A stretch of 64,000 bases of DNA, taken from the NCBI GenBank assembly GCA_025201765.1, contig MU623474.1:1-64000 (forward strand), in the 5' to 3' direction. A model generated the notes under the pieces. That model had not been told where the DNA came from. It saw nothing but the letters and a program-made list of their open reading frames with translations, and ran no database searches. This DNA is from Daldinia sp. FL1419. Lineage: Eukaryota; Ascomycota; Sordariomycetes; Xylariales; Hypoxylaceae. The position numbers and the translations under genes are program-made. Positions 22,428 through 35,554 of the stretch are shown here, piece by piece (position 1 is the first letter of the stretch; every line of letters begins with the position of its first letter).

Positions 22428-23785
22428 GGTGACACTATTCTGCTGGGGATACGATACGGGCTCTGCCGGAATAAATATTGGTATTCCCTCGTCTGTCCTA
22501 ACCCGAAAACTGTGCTCAGTGTGCCGATACCGTGGCTTGGGCGAATCGTGTCGCAAGGTTCCGGTACGAACGGTCGAGATACAACTTTCTACTCGTATAT
22601 TAGATTCTGTCTTTTCCTTTCCACGAAAGCCTGTCGTCTTGGTAGGTCCGAAGTCGTTTCTGGGACGAACTCCGAAATTGTCACCAGGCTTTCTGCTTTG
22701 GTGATGAGTATTCAGGTTCCGAAGTTGGGGGGTTACAGGATGATGATAGGTAATAAAACAGACCTCATAAAAAGAGATGATGCGGTGCTCGAATCAATTT
22801 AATACGGGTATATTTTATAACGTGGTAGAATTATTCGTCGTGCGGGCTATGCTCCTTAACCTCGTTGGGAATTCAGGGCGTTGTAGGCGTTGAAGTCGTC
22901 GAAGGCGTTCAGGGTGTTGTTGATTTCTGTAAAATGTTTACGCTGCACCACCAGATGACATAATTTGCCCGGCCAACCAAAGCCTTATCAGCTTATCATC
23001 CCCTCGAGGCAGCCACATATTTTAGGCAACTGTCTCACGAGCCACTTCGACTGCCGCTCCCCAGATTGTCAAAGTACCTAGGTACCTAGTACCAAAGTCA
23101 GCATGCCCCTTATTGTAAAGACTGTGTACATAGTAGCAATTCTATTTAGGCACCTACGAATAAAGAAGATGTATTCGTAGAAATTATAAACGCCTTCTTA
23201 AGACTCGAAGCGCTCCCTGGGGATTTGGGAGAATTTTTCTATTTCGCTCCGGCTCAATGCCTAACCTCCCTAGGTAGGTATCCGGGAATTAAAACAAACA
23301 TGTAACTTATAAGTGCATAGTTAAGAGGTAGGTATTTTTTTATAGCTAACTATTATTGCATGTACGAATATATAGCGTAGCTTCAATTCACTGTTGCAAG
23401 GCACGAAAATAAGTTCGCTGTTTGCTACGAAACCCCAGGCGAAAGCACAAGAGTCCATAGTAATACACAAATCTCTGGTATTCGAAGTGTATTACACGGG
23501 ATCATAAGGCAAGTACTAAGAGGTGAGAAACAGACAATATACCAACATCCAAATAGCACATGACGTTGAGCACATAGAATCAAAAAGATCTCAAGAAAAA
23601 GAGAAAAAAACATAAATAACAATCACAGAGCAACAGTAGTATAAGCAAGACGCAATATATTCGCATGCTAAAAGCCTAAACTATCTCTAAACTCATATCT
23701 ATATGCAAATGCCAAAATGTCCATCCATACCTCGTGCGAACGTAAGCATCAATATCCTCCAAAAAAACTATCCCGACCCGGCCCT
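22428..23785. other. Upstream region of the SNF2 gene
   Basis: The first 370 nt may include an unannotated 5' exon of the SNF2 gene, since the frame remains open. The remainder has taggtacctag blocks (23077-23093, 23267-23281) and is AT-rich near 23330-23700, with the 3' flank of the AA1-like gene at its end. No separate gene seen. Confidence 0.5.
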
Positions 23786-24286
23786 TTAGTTGGGGAGGCT
23801 GTCGATATGGATGGTGACGGGGGACTGGGTCTGGGTGCAGACCATGTTGCTACCACCACCAGAGCGGCAAACAGTGGTAACTTCGGCTTGACCAGAGAGG
23901 CCAACACTATTTCGATATTGTTAGTATATACCTATACATCCTCGAAAAAAATACAAGTGATGGAAGACTTACGCAGTGCCGAGCTCGTGGTGAACCTTGA
24001 GGTTAAAAGCGTTGGCGTTATCGGTGGGGAGAAGCTCGAAGCGGTACTTGGATTCGCCGCAGCTGAGGACATCTGTGGGAACACCTTTGGTGATCAGACT
24101 GGCGGTAGCCGAGCAGGAGAGGCCGCTGGCCTCGTCGCCGTTTAGCTTGAAGGAGACACCATCAACAGTAGTGCCCGCCTTGTGGACGGAAAATTCAGTG
24201 ATGGAGACGTCCTCGGACTTGGCGTCCTGAGCCATAGCCTTAAGGCCGAAGAAGAAGGCAGCGACGGCGGTGGCGGTGAAACGCAT
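23786..24286 (-). CDS. Small secreted protein with AA1-like (Alt a 1-type) fold
   Basis: Two exons: 23973-24286 and 23786-23906; 144 aa. Intron starts gtaagt and ends aatag. Residues 1-19 (MRFTATAVAAFFFGLKAMA) form a signal peptide with likely cleavage after AMA or AQ. The mature part is beta-rich with four cysteines (in LSCSA, VLSCG, TVCRS and MVCTQ), enough for two disulfides. Layout, size and the opening ITEFSVHK...VSFKLNGDEA match AA1-like-domain proteins, a fungal secreted family related to Alt a 1. Such proteins are often described as effectors or elicitors, but I cannot infer a role here. The last exon (about 40 residues) supplies two of the four cysteines. Confidence 0.72.
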
Positions 24287-24414
24287 TTTGATGGTTGTTG
24301 GGTTTGAAAGATGAAGATGTGGAGGATAGTAGTTGTGTAAGTAGGCAGGAATGGTGCTCTTGTTTGTCTGATGAGGAATGGAAAAGCAACCTGAAGAGCA
24401 GCAGAAATCTGATT

Positions 24415-24422
24415 CTTTATAC
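24415..24422 (-). promoter_or_regulatory. Candidate TATA box of the AA1-like gene
   Basis: On the minus strand ggtataaag reads toward the AA1-like start codon 130 nt away, followed by a CT-rich stretch as is common at fungal transcription starts. Position and sequence are suggestive only. Confidence 0.4.
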
Positions 24423-27400
24423 CCCTTTGCGAGCTGTAAACGCCGACGTAGAAGGCATCTCCATAAACGAGAGCAGGTAAAGTTAAGCTCGCCGCCACGA
24501 TAGGATCGACGTCATTGCATGAATGCAGCGCCAGCCCCATAGCCCTATGGAGCTTCAGCTAGTAGGATCATTGCCGATTTGGGAGATTTCCCCTTGGGAC
24601 TCAAGGTTGTCCCAGATTCGAGATTCCAAACTATGGGGAAAATACGAGCCTCTTGACCGGGAAGAGTAATAAATATCGACGAAACATGCCGAAGGCTCCT
24701 TGCCGGTGTTAAAAGCGAGAAGTCCCATGATTGGTTCAATCCGAACCGAAACGTTACCCTCGAGGTGCTTTGTTGACTATTTTTTATTGTTCAGTTTTTA
24801 CATGGCGCCAGCATTGCGGCCCCGATTAAACAACTACCGGTCCATCCACTTCGTCTACCTCTCCTCCTCTTTACTTGGTAGACGGTTAACTCCCCCGGGC
24901 CATAGATCGCAACGTGATGGTCTGACGAAAGACGCTGATCTCATCGGTGTGCCCCCACGAGAAGGCCAAGACCTTAACGAGGAGAGCATTCCATGTGGGG
25001 ACACTGACAGGAGACGCTTAGTATCACCTCCTTGAAACTTGAGGATAAGAAAGGCCAGAGGGTGCGAAACTTAGAGAGTAATTGCTATATAATTTTAAAG
25101 AAATATATGTAGTATGTAGATTTGAAAGTTATTATTAAACTGAACTGAATGGTCGTGAGGCAATAGCAACCTGGATAAACCTGATCAGTGACACAGTGTT
25201 ACTACCCCGGGGAGTTGTCTCTACCTATTAGCTAGATCTTGCAGCTGAAGGTTTCTGGTGGGCGATGTTACGCTTGTGGGTATACTTCAATGCTGTACGT
25301 AAACATATCGTCTAGTTACTTGCTTAATAGGCTATTACATTCTATAGTCTGGATGTTTCTACTCTTGACGATTAACCATAACTATAGTATCTCTAGTTAA
25401 TACATAGCTAAGATGAAAGGGAAGGATAAAATGGCTGTGCCTTCCATACACTAATTCTAAGAAATATTTGAAAATGTTGAAGTCGTACATTTTAATAATT
25501 TAGTCACTGGTAGTACATTCTACTGATCATGATCAAAACCCGAAGGCTAAAGACATCAACTACCTACCTCCTCACCCCATAACAACTACAGTCACTGGAA
25601 AGGGGGCTTGGGAATAGGAAGTATCCGCGGCTAGGATATAGAGGGCAAAGCATCCACTGTGCGTTTCCAAAAAAAAGATAAAATTGTGTGTTCATTATTG
25701 GAGAGCCTATATATCCTCCACCGCCTGGTTGCCTCCGCTCTGTCCATCTTCCCAAGATTCCTCGTCCCCACTTACGTCCACGTAGTCACTACTGTCTATG
25801 CCCTCGACTGTTTTGCTAGGACCTATTGCATTTACTGGCATGGCCTAGGGCGACATTACCTCTCTAGAGAACATAGCAGCTCGGATGCCGGCAAGTCCGT
25901 CTAAAGTCAACTCCACCGCCAATAAAGACGAAGAACGGTTTATCCAAGGCGTGAGCTCGATTCTGGTCGTTTAATTGTTTGCGATCGTCATCCCGTACCT
26001 TGTTTCTCAAATACCTACTTATGCATTAGCAATTGTCCTGGACTATCCTCCACATACCCTGGAATAGCAGACGTGGTATCCGAGAATTACTCTGCGGAGT
26101 GTATGTTTCAATGCCACTTGAAGAGTGAGAGTCGGCAAGCTTCTTAGCGAATATTAAGCCTGGGACATTTGGGCATTCTTGAATATAATAATCTCTCTTA
26201 TGATTTATTAGGAAAAGCCGGTCCCCAATAGTAGGTAATATGATAAAGGGAGCAGGGAAAAAGTTCGAAAAATCACTCACGACGGCCCTGCGAGAGATCG
26301 AATTGACAGCGAAGAATAAATAAATAGTAGCTGTTCGGTTTAGACTAAGATCGATGCGCATTAGCCCCGACATCGTCAGCAGGATGGAGCCATCGGAGGC
26401 CTGTAACGACAATAAGGCTTTATATTTATCGAAAATATGAGGCGGGTGTGTTCCAATATAGTTGCTTTTAGTTCCGGGTCGTTCATCCCGTCTCATCGCC
26501 AACGAGATGGATGGACTAGCGAAGAGAGGGGTGGCGTACCTAGAGATAGGAGGGGACATGCCCGAGTGATTCTTAGAGAATATCTATATATGATTGTATG
26601 CTTACTAGGAATTAGAAGAGAAAAAAAGGAAAGTGTTTATGCTACATCAACTTTACCCCTGGCTTCCTTTTTTATGGTTTAAGTTAAAGAATATGTTTAA
26701 TATATACTGGCAATGAAAACAAATGCTTTCTGCGCTCCTTCGGGCGAATTTTGGTACATGAAGTCACGTAGGCTGATTTCCTCATCGTCGACCCAAGTGT
26801 GACTTAGTATCGCATACGGAGGGATCACGCCGGAGAACTACTTCAGATTTAAAGACCCAGTGCTTTCTCATTCCTATCAACTAGAAGGGCATCAGCTAAA
26901 GGACTATAATTTGGGGTACACCATATTTAGAAAAAAGGAATATTGGTTGGATAGGCAACCTTACAGTATTCTCATAATACTTTGATAGAGCGAATATGAA
27001 GTCCTGTTAAGAGGTACCTAATATACCTTGACATTTTGCCTATCAAATGATGTACCAAGTTAACACTTTGATGACCGAGAGGGTCTGATACCTCTTCCTT
27101 ATATCCGGGGACATACCTACCGCATTAATGCAGGGGAAATACTAGATAGGTACTCATCTAGATGACCAAGCGGAAAGCATAGTGGGTTTCCCGTATTGAT
27201 CTCAGCTGATATGATTAAATGCGTTATTGTGCCAAGTTAATTGTATGACGAACTGGAAAAGATCCAATTAGCCTAGTAATTAGGTAGACATCTATACCAC
27301 ATAACATCCATTACAAAAGCAACGCCGTCTCACGCGCCATGACTGCGCTCTCGGGTGTCACTGTGTACGTTAGCTAGATAGATATGTAGCATACACGCCT

Positions 27401-27668
27401 TCCGGACGTTAACAAGATCATCATCATCATCACAAAAGCAACATGTAAATCACTCAAGATACTACATCCATTATTCTAACAATATACTCCTTTGAAACCT
27501 ACGGAGCCTCCGGGAGGAGCGGGGGAATCGACCTTACTTAATTACTAAAACCCTCCAGGAATGCCCATCATGACAAGAAGACCAAATCGAGACTCAGCCC
27601 GAAAAAAAAATTGAATTCCGCCAAATATCACCCCATATACACCATTACTAGAATTTCCACAGGGAAAG
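24423..27668. other. 3.2-kb spacer without a supported gene
   Basis: Contains upstream DNA of the AA1-like gene and 3' flank of HSE1. A 177-residue minus-strand frame (26026-26559) has no domain, no signal peptide and no splice-supported extension, and I leave it out. A (atc)n stretch lies at 27418-27432. Confidence 0.5.
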
Positions 27669-30016
27669 TTAGTACGCCGCATTTTGCTTATAAAAGTCCT
27701 GAGGCGCGCTGGGCTCGTTCCCGGGAGGTACGTAGGCCTTGTACTGAGGCTGTTGCGGAGCCTGGCTCGGAAGCGATTGTCGCGCGTCGAATGCTGGACC
27801 ACCTGGTTGTAGGGGTGGTGGTGATATCACACTTGCTGGCGGTTGAACCCCTTGTGGGATTGGGGGTGCTGACCCAGTCGGCTGAGGAGGAATTTGAGAA
27901 AGAGCATCATACGAGTCCTGGCGTTGGGCGTTTGGGTTATATGCTGAATATTGCGGCTGAGATGGTGCTGAGGGATGGGATGCGACGGCTAGAGGGGTCG
28001 GAACGCCCTGAGGCGGCCCCGAAGGCCCTGGAGCTCCTGGAGGAGCAGATGGTGCAGGGGCTGAAGGTGCGGGGGGAGCGGTAGCTGTTGGACTCGTGGC
28101 ATAAGGGTCTTCTTGTGAATACACCGATGCGGAATAGGGGTCGGGCCGACTGGGATTATGTGTGGCAGCAATGGGGGAGTCATACGCGGAAGTGGCCAAC
28201 TCTTGAGGATTACTGTATGTACCTTGAGGCCGCTGTTCTGACTGAGTGGGCTGAGAATATGCCTGGTATGCTTGCGGCGGCGGAGAAGACGTTTGTAATG
28301 GAGCAGGCTGCTTTCCTGCAGCTATCCGGGATGGCTGATCCCTCGGCGGATATGGCTGGGGTGGCTGTTGGCTTGCTTGAGCGGGAACCTCTGCCCCTTG
28401 AAGATAAAATGGAGCAGGTGCTGGTGTTTGCCGTTGGAAGTTAGGAGGCGGCGATGTAGCCTGGTATCGGTTCTGCTCTAAATATATGTAAGCCATTTTC
28501 GTGTTGGGATGTTAGCGCTCTACGTACCTTGCGGAGGAGGCCCCTGAGGTCCAGGAGTATAAAATCTCTGTGGCTCTTGCTGGCCAGGTGGTGGTCCCTG
28601 GGGAGCGAAGCTCGAACCCGGGCCAGGACCTCCGGGAATCCCGTATCCATGTGGCATGAGTGGCCGCGGTGCATACTGGTGGTAGTTTGGTTGAGGTGGG
28701 TGAGACATTGAAGATTCTAAGAGCGACTCGTAATCTCTTCTGGCTTTAATAAACTTTTCGTTGAGCTGTGTGAAGTCCTCTTTCTTTTGGGAGTACTTCT
28801 CAATTAGTTTAATTAGTTTAGGCCGAATAGCGAGTGTCTGGTGATATAATTTCTGGGATAGTGGTTAGTGACCGATCATTCCTATGCTCGAAGCGTAGGA
28901 AACTTACCGATATCTCCTCGTTGTCCTCTTCCCTTGGCGACGCGTTAGAGGTACTTAACAACGTCAAGAGTTTCTCTACATTCTTGATTTCGGCAAACAC
29001 TTCTGCCTCCATTTGTGCCTCTCGGTGGAGCTCATCGGGGGTTGGGTCGGCAAGCTTCTCGACATAATTCAACGGGAAAATACCAGTTCTGCCCTTTAAT
29101 GAGCCTCGCCACCAGTCTTTATAGACAGACTCTAAGACTGCTATGATATCTCCCTTCTTAAATTCAAGTTCGCCAGGCTCGGATGGCGCAAAATCGTAGA
29201 GCGCGCGTACTCGCGATACGGTGGCAGCCGTCGTGCCGGTGGGATGGGAAGGTCCTGATTCAACCGGAGCAGCTGATGTGCTCGGCCCCGCGCTCGAACT
29301 CGGTCCCGGGACCGGAGGTATAGACTGGGTACTCTTTTTTCTCTCCTCTTCTTGCAAGGAAAGCTTCAGCGCTATTTGTAATTCTTCCTCCTCCTTCTGG
29401 CGATCCAGGTCAGTGAGGCCAGTCTTCTGTGGGGCCGAAGGAGGTTGCAATGTCGGGTTGCTCTGCTTAAGGCGATAGTAGGCGTCGTACATGATCCCAA
29501 GGTCGGCATCCTTGCTGAACATATCGGACCATTCCTTCATCCTTTCGAGGATTTTCACTTTGACTTGTTGGTGAGTATTACGGTCGTTGGCAAGTTTAAG
29601 TAGGGCATCGGTAAAGGCGCGGCTTGCGAGCTCGCGATGCATATTCTTGCCACAATTCTGTGAGAGCGCATTTGCGAGCTGATAGCAGATATAGTCAGCC
29701 TTGAATCAGATGTAATCATATATTCAACTGCGTACCTCGAGGGTATAGAGTTGAACATTGGCGTTACGATGCGCCAGGCGTTTGATTAAACTCTGAACTG
29801 CTTGATTGGGCCCATTTGGATCGCTTGATACTTTGTCGCAGACCTCGATAATGGCCCCCCAATCCTCCGACGTGAGATTCTCATCGGTCGCCTTGGCTGC
29901 GAGACGTGTTATGTCAGTTGCTAGTTATTTTGGGGGCTGTATGTATATAATGCTGCGTTGCGTGCAAACGTACCGATCGTTTCGTCGTAAGGTCCAACTG
30001 CTGTTCCCCGAAACAT
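27669..30016 (-). CDS. hse1: ESCRT-0 subunit Hse1
   Basis: Five exons: 29974-30016, 29736-29896, 28908-29678, 28528-28852 and 27669-28477; 702 aa. Hse1 pairs with Vps27 on endosomes and sorts ubiquitinated cargo into multivesicular bodies. Domains in order: VHS (about 10-140; TSEDWGAIIEVCDKVSSDPN and MKEWSDMF), ubiquitin-interacting motif (EEELQIALKLSLQEEE, about 164-180), SH3 (VRALYDFAPSEPGELEFKKG, ending FPLNYVEKL, about 228-283), a coiled GAT-like helix region (KLYHQTLAIRPKLIKLIEKY), then a long Pro/Gln-rich disordered tail. All introns have GT donors and AG acceptors and preserve frame; the first exon codes only 14 residues. Confidence 0.95.
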
Positions 30017-30184
30017 GCTGGGCAGCAGGAGGGGTGTGAAGAAAATAGATAATCCTTATGATTCGAAGTCTGTCGCTAATTCTACCGTCGGGTTCCTCGT
30101 TCTTATGTAGGGGAAAGGTTGGAAGATTTCTACCAGGCGAACGGTCTCAATGTACGACGATGACGCTGAATATGGAGTTGTGAG

Positions 30185-30251
30185 TTATAGTTGTTGTAAC
30201 TAGTTGTAGTTGTAGTTGTGGTTGTGGTTGCGGTTGTGGTTGTAGTTGTTT
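30185..30251. repeat. Degenerate (GTTGTR)n microsatellite
   Basis: About eleven imperfect hexamers of gttgta / gttgtg lie 170-235 nt before the HSE1 start codon, in its likely 5' leader or promoter. Confidence 0.8.
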
Positions 30252-30413
30252 AAAAGGAATAATGGTGTGGAGGTACAGGGCGAAGGTGATGGAATAGTAA
30301 GGTACATGTACTGCTAAACCTTGCAGCCTGGGGGAGAGACATGTAATTGATGACGTTGGCCTGTGCTTGCTATCTTACTTGCCTGCTCCTCTACCTTGAA
30401 AATCTACCTACTC

Positions 30414-30475
30414 ACCTAGGTACCTACCCACTTGAGTACCTACATACATGTAGATAGGTACCTAACCTACGGTAC
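30414..30475. repeat. TAGGTACCTA-type palindrome cluster
   Basis: Overlapping copies of acctaggtacct, gtacctac and taggtaccta within 60 nt. This motif recurs in most spacers of the window and not inside coding exons that I can see. Confidence 0.8.
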
Positions 30476-31374
30476 AATACCCCGTTTAGCCAAGCTAGGC
30501 ACTTTAGTGCGTTCTTCAAAGCCTCCAAAGGCTTGGGGCAATGGGGCAATGCAAGTGCCTGGACAGCCCTAACCATGCCTGACCATGGGATTTGTAACAA
30601 TGGAAGGCCCGTTAAAAGTTCACTTAAGCTAAAGGAATCAAGAGAATCTACTATACTAACCTAAGGTTAGGTACCTGAGTACGTATTTGTCTTTATTAAA
30701 CAACGCGCAATCAAGTGACGTTGGAGTTATTTCTTAGATACGTATTGTTATTCCTATCAATATCTTCCAACTGCGCCTCGACTTTCCGATTCTCGGCCTA
30801 GGTGGAACGAAGGGCAGAATCCAATATTCATCTGAAGATCCTCATATTTGTAATATCAACAACCTAGTAACTGCCCAAGCTATCTCATAGGGTAGAGCAA
30901 TAGGGTTCGTAAAAGCGTATTTCCTTTCGTCCACGGATATGAGGTTATATAAAAGAGATAGATATGTACATCAATATATGCTCGTAACTGATATTAGTCT
31001 CTTCCCTGAGGCTAAGTATTAGGTTAGCTTCAAATATCCCAGGACCTATTTATACATATGTAGTGGAGTAGGTCGCAAAATATACATGTACTTCCATTCA
31101 GCTCGTAAATACTCCCACCAGATTATACCCATACAAGTTCGAATCTGATAAAAACAGCCCAAGAGGCGGAATGAGTCTCATGTTAGTAGTAGTGCTGTAC
31201 TATATCCTTTCTATTCCATCTACAGGTGATGCCATCTCCGGGATGGGAACTGTGCCCCGGGATTACCTTTGTAGTCTTATAGCGCTTCAACCGCAACCCT
31301 AAAGTTCCTGAACGTGAGACCAAAACAAGGTCATCCGCATGCAGAAATACCAGCCATCCTGCAATGCTCCCAAG

Positions 31375-31403
31375 AAAAAAAAAAAAAAAAAAAAAAAAAA
31401 AAA
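31375..31403. repeat. A29 homopolymer
   Basis: Twenty-nine consecutive A, about 375 nt beyond the ATG13 stop codon. Could be a genuine tract, a retroposed poly(A) tail or a length-uncertain assembly region. Confidence 0.85.
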
Positions 31404-31778
31404 CGCCAGACGGTCTTCCTCGAGCGTGGTATGATAATAGCCCTTACAAACCCTGCTCTAGACTCCGGCCGCCGTCAAGAATAGTCATGTCCGTCCAGAA
31501 TGCCGTCAAACTCCTGTCAAAACTTCCACGCCGTCCAGGAAAGACAAAAACAAAAACAAAAAATGAAAATGAACAATGGCAATCTGTTGGTGCAGTAGAT
31601 CTCCAATGATGCACCTATGTACATCTGCATAGAGAACCCAATTCCACCTAACGAGTTCCAATTCCACGAAAGTATCATCCATCCACAACCAAGACGAACA
31701 TTGCACAACAATCTGCCTCAACAACGAAATAAAGCACCTTTGTAGGACTGTAGCTGAATATGGTGGAATGCGAAGCTA

Positions 31779-34731
31779 TTACCAGCGGCGGCTCCTATGG
31801 CTTGTTTCATATCCTCCCCTATCACCCGTTGATCCCATGCTACCACCGCCTCTACCCTCTTCGAGGCTGCGGCGTGATTGTTCGCGGGTGATCTCCGACA
31901 TGTCGAACAGGAGCGGCTCGTCATCGGTCTCATCTGCAATGATACCCGCCATGCCTAGGCCTGTAGGGCCTCCTCGGGAATATCCTCTACCGAATCTACC
32001 ACTGGATCCTGCTAGACTGCCGCTACCAGAGTGAGGAGGTGTTATACCCCTACCAGAGCTATTGCCATGACGTCTATTATAGGGTGAATTAGAAAGCCCA
32101 ACGTAGAGACCGCCAGGAGGTCGGACTTCCCGCTCAACAGACTCTGATTCCTGTTCGAGCATATCCGGAGAGCTCGTTGTTCTGATATCGGCAGGAGATT
32201 GTAACCCTGGGGTACCCACGGTGCTATCGGCTTCAACAGCACCCAACCCAAGCAAAACGCTAAGACTGGGTGGTTCTCGTTCTTCTGCGCCAAGACTAAT
32301 ACTACGATGAGCATCAGCCTCGTCATCATCTACCAGTGCACGGTTCTGATGAGCTACTGAACTCGATCGCCTTCCGTGCGGATAAGGGTAAGGCCGCGGG
32401 GAAGTAGGAATATCAATTGCAGTGGTCCCCTCATGTGTGGCTTGCACACTGGCTGGCTCTTCTGCGAGATCTTCTACGTTGCGCGACCGGGACGAGACCC
32501 TTGCGGTAGGCGCGTAGTCGATGCTTGAGTTTTCGCTCAGCCGTGACGGAATGGCTGGCGTATGTGGGGTATGAGGTGATAAGGGCTTCCCCGGAGATGA
32601 TGATGTCGACATCGCTGGCACATTAGCCAATTGCCGGCTCGAGGAGCTTGATGAACGGTGTAACTGCATAGATGAATTCATAGATTCGGTGAGCGCATTA
32701 TTCGACTCACGCATATTCTGAAATCTGCTCAGTTGAGCTACCGCTTTGTTAGTCGCTGACTCGCCCTTCTTAGAAGGTTCGAAGCTCTGCAACGTTCTCT
32801 TGCTTTCAATCAGCTTCAAGAAATCCTGAATGTTATCATCATCGGTTTGGAAGGACCCAGAGCTGCCGCCTGCACCAACTTCATTAAATAAGCCAGAACT
32901 AGGCTGCACAATGGAAGATGAAACACTTTGTCTGCCGCTGCTATTTTGATCGTCTTCTCCTCTATTAGCACCACTAATCGATGGCCGACTACGACGATGC
33001 GTGAAACTACTACTAAACCGATTAGAAACCGACGGCCTCGGCGAGCTAGAAACAGAGTTGTCCGCTGCCGCTGAAGGCGGTGCTCCTCTCAAAGAAGCCG
33101 GCATTCCAGCTGTTAGAGAAGAACGATTCCTCACGTGTATGCTTAAATTCGAAGGCCGATTGAGGGATTGCGGCGACGGAGGGATGTCTTGTTCCTGTAG
33201 TCGAGTTATAGGCGAGCTCGAAAGGGAACCATGCTTAAAGGGGGATGATTGGAAAGAGACAGACGGACGTCTCGGTCCGTCTGCTCCTCTAAGAGATGGT
33301 CGCCGAGCAGGTCCGGCAATAGGGAGAGTGTGTAAAGGGGCCTCAACGCTCGCGGGTCTAGAATCTGTCGGTGAACTAGTATCTGAACCTGGCGCTTTGA
33401 CAGCTTTCAGAGCGGAAATAGGGCTCGTGCCAACGGGTCCTGCGCCATGAAACGTAGACAAGCTACCGTATCGCTGTTGGTTCTCCGTGATATCTTGCGC
33501 GTGGCGGTGATATGGTAGTGACCCGACTTCAGGGGCATATGATTCATGGCGTCCATGGCCACGACGCGGTAGCGATGGTTTAAACATATCGTCGGAGATA
33601 GCCATACCGATACGGGAGCTGAGTAAAGACTCTGTTTCAACGACTTGAAAATTACAGTTGTTACGGTAGGAGACGGAAACTTCGAAGCGTCCTACGGGGA
33701 CTTCGAGGCCTCCGAATACGTAATCCGTAGAGACGTCACCTCTTCCGTTATATAACGGGATTCTCAGGGTGTCGGACCCATATGCTGGGGGCTCTGTCGA
33801 AACGAGTCGACAGCGGATCGACAATGCAGGATGACTACCTTTGGTCTTGGAATTCCTGGCAAGTTTCCAAGCAGGCAAGATACCCATGGTCGTGTATATG
33901 GATCGCATCAAGACGATAGCTTTCTTGTAGATTGTTGGGAGGAGAAGACCGAAGTCTTCTGGTTTCTCAGGCCTTGATCCTTTCAACTCAACGCGCCATC
34001 GTTCCAACACAAGTTGTGTAATGGGTTCGCCCTGACGACCACCAGAACTGCTATCGCTAGACTGATCAGAAGAGTTGAGAGCTTCGACGACATCCCACCG
34101 TTTCCCATTTTCGTCCAGAATTACCAAGCTCTGACCACCCTTTAAGCAAGATGCATCGAGATACGTTTCGATAATTAAGGGGGGGGGTCGGTTTTCAAAC
34201 CCGCCGCATTGCTTCCACACACGGAATTCTTCCCGGAAATCGTCGATGTCGTCCGTATCGAGCTGGAACTACAGGCGATAAATTGTGAGTGAGTCTCGTT
34301 GTAAATATCCCTAGATGTAGGATCTAAACTTACCCATCGGCTCGTTCTCTTCTCAAGGGACCTACCCACAAGAATTGGGGTAACCTGGATACGTGCCTGC
34401 AAGATGACGGTACCAGCCTTTGAATAGATGTTCTATTTAATAGATTACCGGTTAGACATCACGAGCGCGGTAGGTCAATAGACAAGAGACTAACCTGGAT
34501 GATTTGATCTAATTTCTTGATGGACTCTCGAGTAGGACCACCTGCATCGCCGCGGTTACCACCGCCGCCACCTCCTGCTATCGTCCCGTCTTGAGCTCTG
34601 GAACTCGGTCTAGATGACGGGCGACTGCTGGGACTAGCTGGATCTCTCTGGTTGTTGGTTCTTGTGGGGTTCGTTTGAGAGGATAAGGCGGGCGAGGCTG
34701 TGCGAGGCGGGGCGCGAGGGGTCTGATGCAT
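31779..34731 (-). CDS. atg13: Autophagy protein Atg13
   Basis: Three exons: 34495-34731, 34334-34432 and 31779-34268; 941 aa. Atg13 is the regulatory subunit of the Atg1 kinase complex that starts autophagy and is controlled by TOR phosphorylation. After a Ser/Pro-rich leader (MHQTPRAPPRTASPALSSQ) comes the HORMA domain, about residues 65-335: IKKLDQIIQNIYSKAGTVIL, then ENRPPPLIIETYLD, LVILDENGKRWDV and FGLLLPTIYKKAIVLMRSIY. The remaining 600 residues are Ser/Pro/Arg-rich and disordered, with many SP and RxxS sites, as expected of the Atg1/Atg17-binding tail. The start was chosen at 34731 because MHQxPR is the usual family N-terminus; an in-frame ATG 144 nt upstream (34875) would add an unlikely extension. 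Exon 2 is only 99 nt. Confidence 0.95.
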
Positions 34732-35168
34732 CGTGAAGTCGTCGCGACCCAGGCTACGGCTAGCCTGGTAGTAAACGGGCGAAACCAAGGGAAGAGGGAG
34801 TGTGATTGATTTGCCGTTCGAATCGGGTGATGCACAATCTTGAGGATATCGTAAGTAATCCGTACTACTGAGCACAGAAGCAGCGATATAACGATCGAGC
34901 TAGGGCGTGTTACGAAAGACGACCCAAGCACGTTCGTTAGATGGAAACGGAAGTTTTAGCTCGATGCCACCGAACTTTGGCATCCATTGTTCGTAATCTA
35001 GAATATAGGGCAGGCAGATAGGCAGACGAAAGGTATCCCTAAGGTATCCTAATGTATCCTAAGGAGGTATCCACAAGTGTGTAAGGTTGAAAATATACAA
35101 GGGTTTATACAGAATATAAAATATACAACCAGTCGCGGCAGATATAATAAGTCGGATACCTAGGCTAG

Positions 35169-35201
35169 ATGGGCTGGCTGGGCTGGCTGGGCTGGCTGGG
35201 C
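35169..35201. repeat. (GGGCTGGCT)n tandem repeat
   Basis: Nine-nt unit in about 3.5 copies, with G-triplets spaced regularly on the plus strand. It lies about 440 nt upstream of the ATG13 start codon. Confidence 0.8.
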
Positions 35202-35509
35202 GGGTTGTTGAAACACGTAGGCAGACATACAACGACAGAAAGAGAAGAGGGTCCAAACAAAATGTCGATTGTGTTGAATTGGATTGTCTAAGTATTGACC
35301 TGCGTGTAAATGGTAAATGGCAACCGGCAGAAGAACGTGGCGGGGCGGCTCTGCTAACTGGATGCGGGTGGCTGCAGGGTTTGGGGGGGGTTAAGGAGCT
35401 AGGTACTAGGTAGAGCTGGTAAGAAAAGAAAAGAAAACTGGTAAAGCTGGTTAAGCTTGATTTATCGGGTGGACAGTGCCATTGTCGCTAGGTTTGCGTA
35501 GTTGTGTGT

Positions 35510-35554
35510 GTGTTGTGTGTGTGTGTGCGCCTGGGGGGGGGGGGGGGGGGGGGG
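35510..35554. repeat. (GT)n tract followed by G22
   Basis: A GT-rich simple repeat runs into 22 consecutive G. Such a tract can form G-quadruplexes and is prone to length error in replication and sequencing. Confidence 0.85.

Larger units (their letters stand above)
30017..31778. other. Spacer between HSE1 and ATG13
   Basis: Begins with the HSE1 5' region, which holds a (GTTGTG)n-type repeat. Then a TAGGTACCTA cluster (30414-30475), an A29 run (31375-31403) and the ATG13 3' flank. No gene seen. Confidence 0.55.

Noticed and set aside
26026..26559. 177-residue minus-strand frame
   Set aside because: No recognisable domain and no signal peptide; composition is like neighbouring non-coding frames. 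Kept out for lack of positive evidence.
27611..28444. Long plus-strand frames opposite HSE1
   Set aside because: Antisense shadows of the Pro/Gln-rich tail of HSE1, where compositional bias removes stops.
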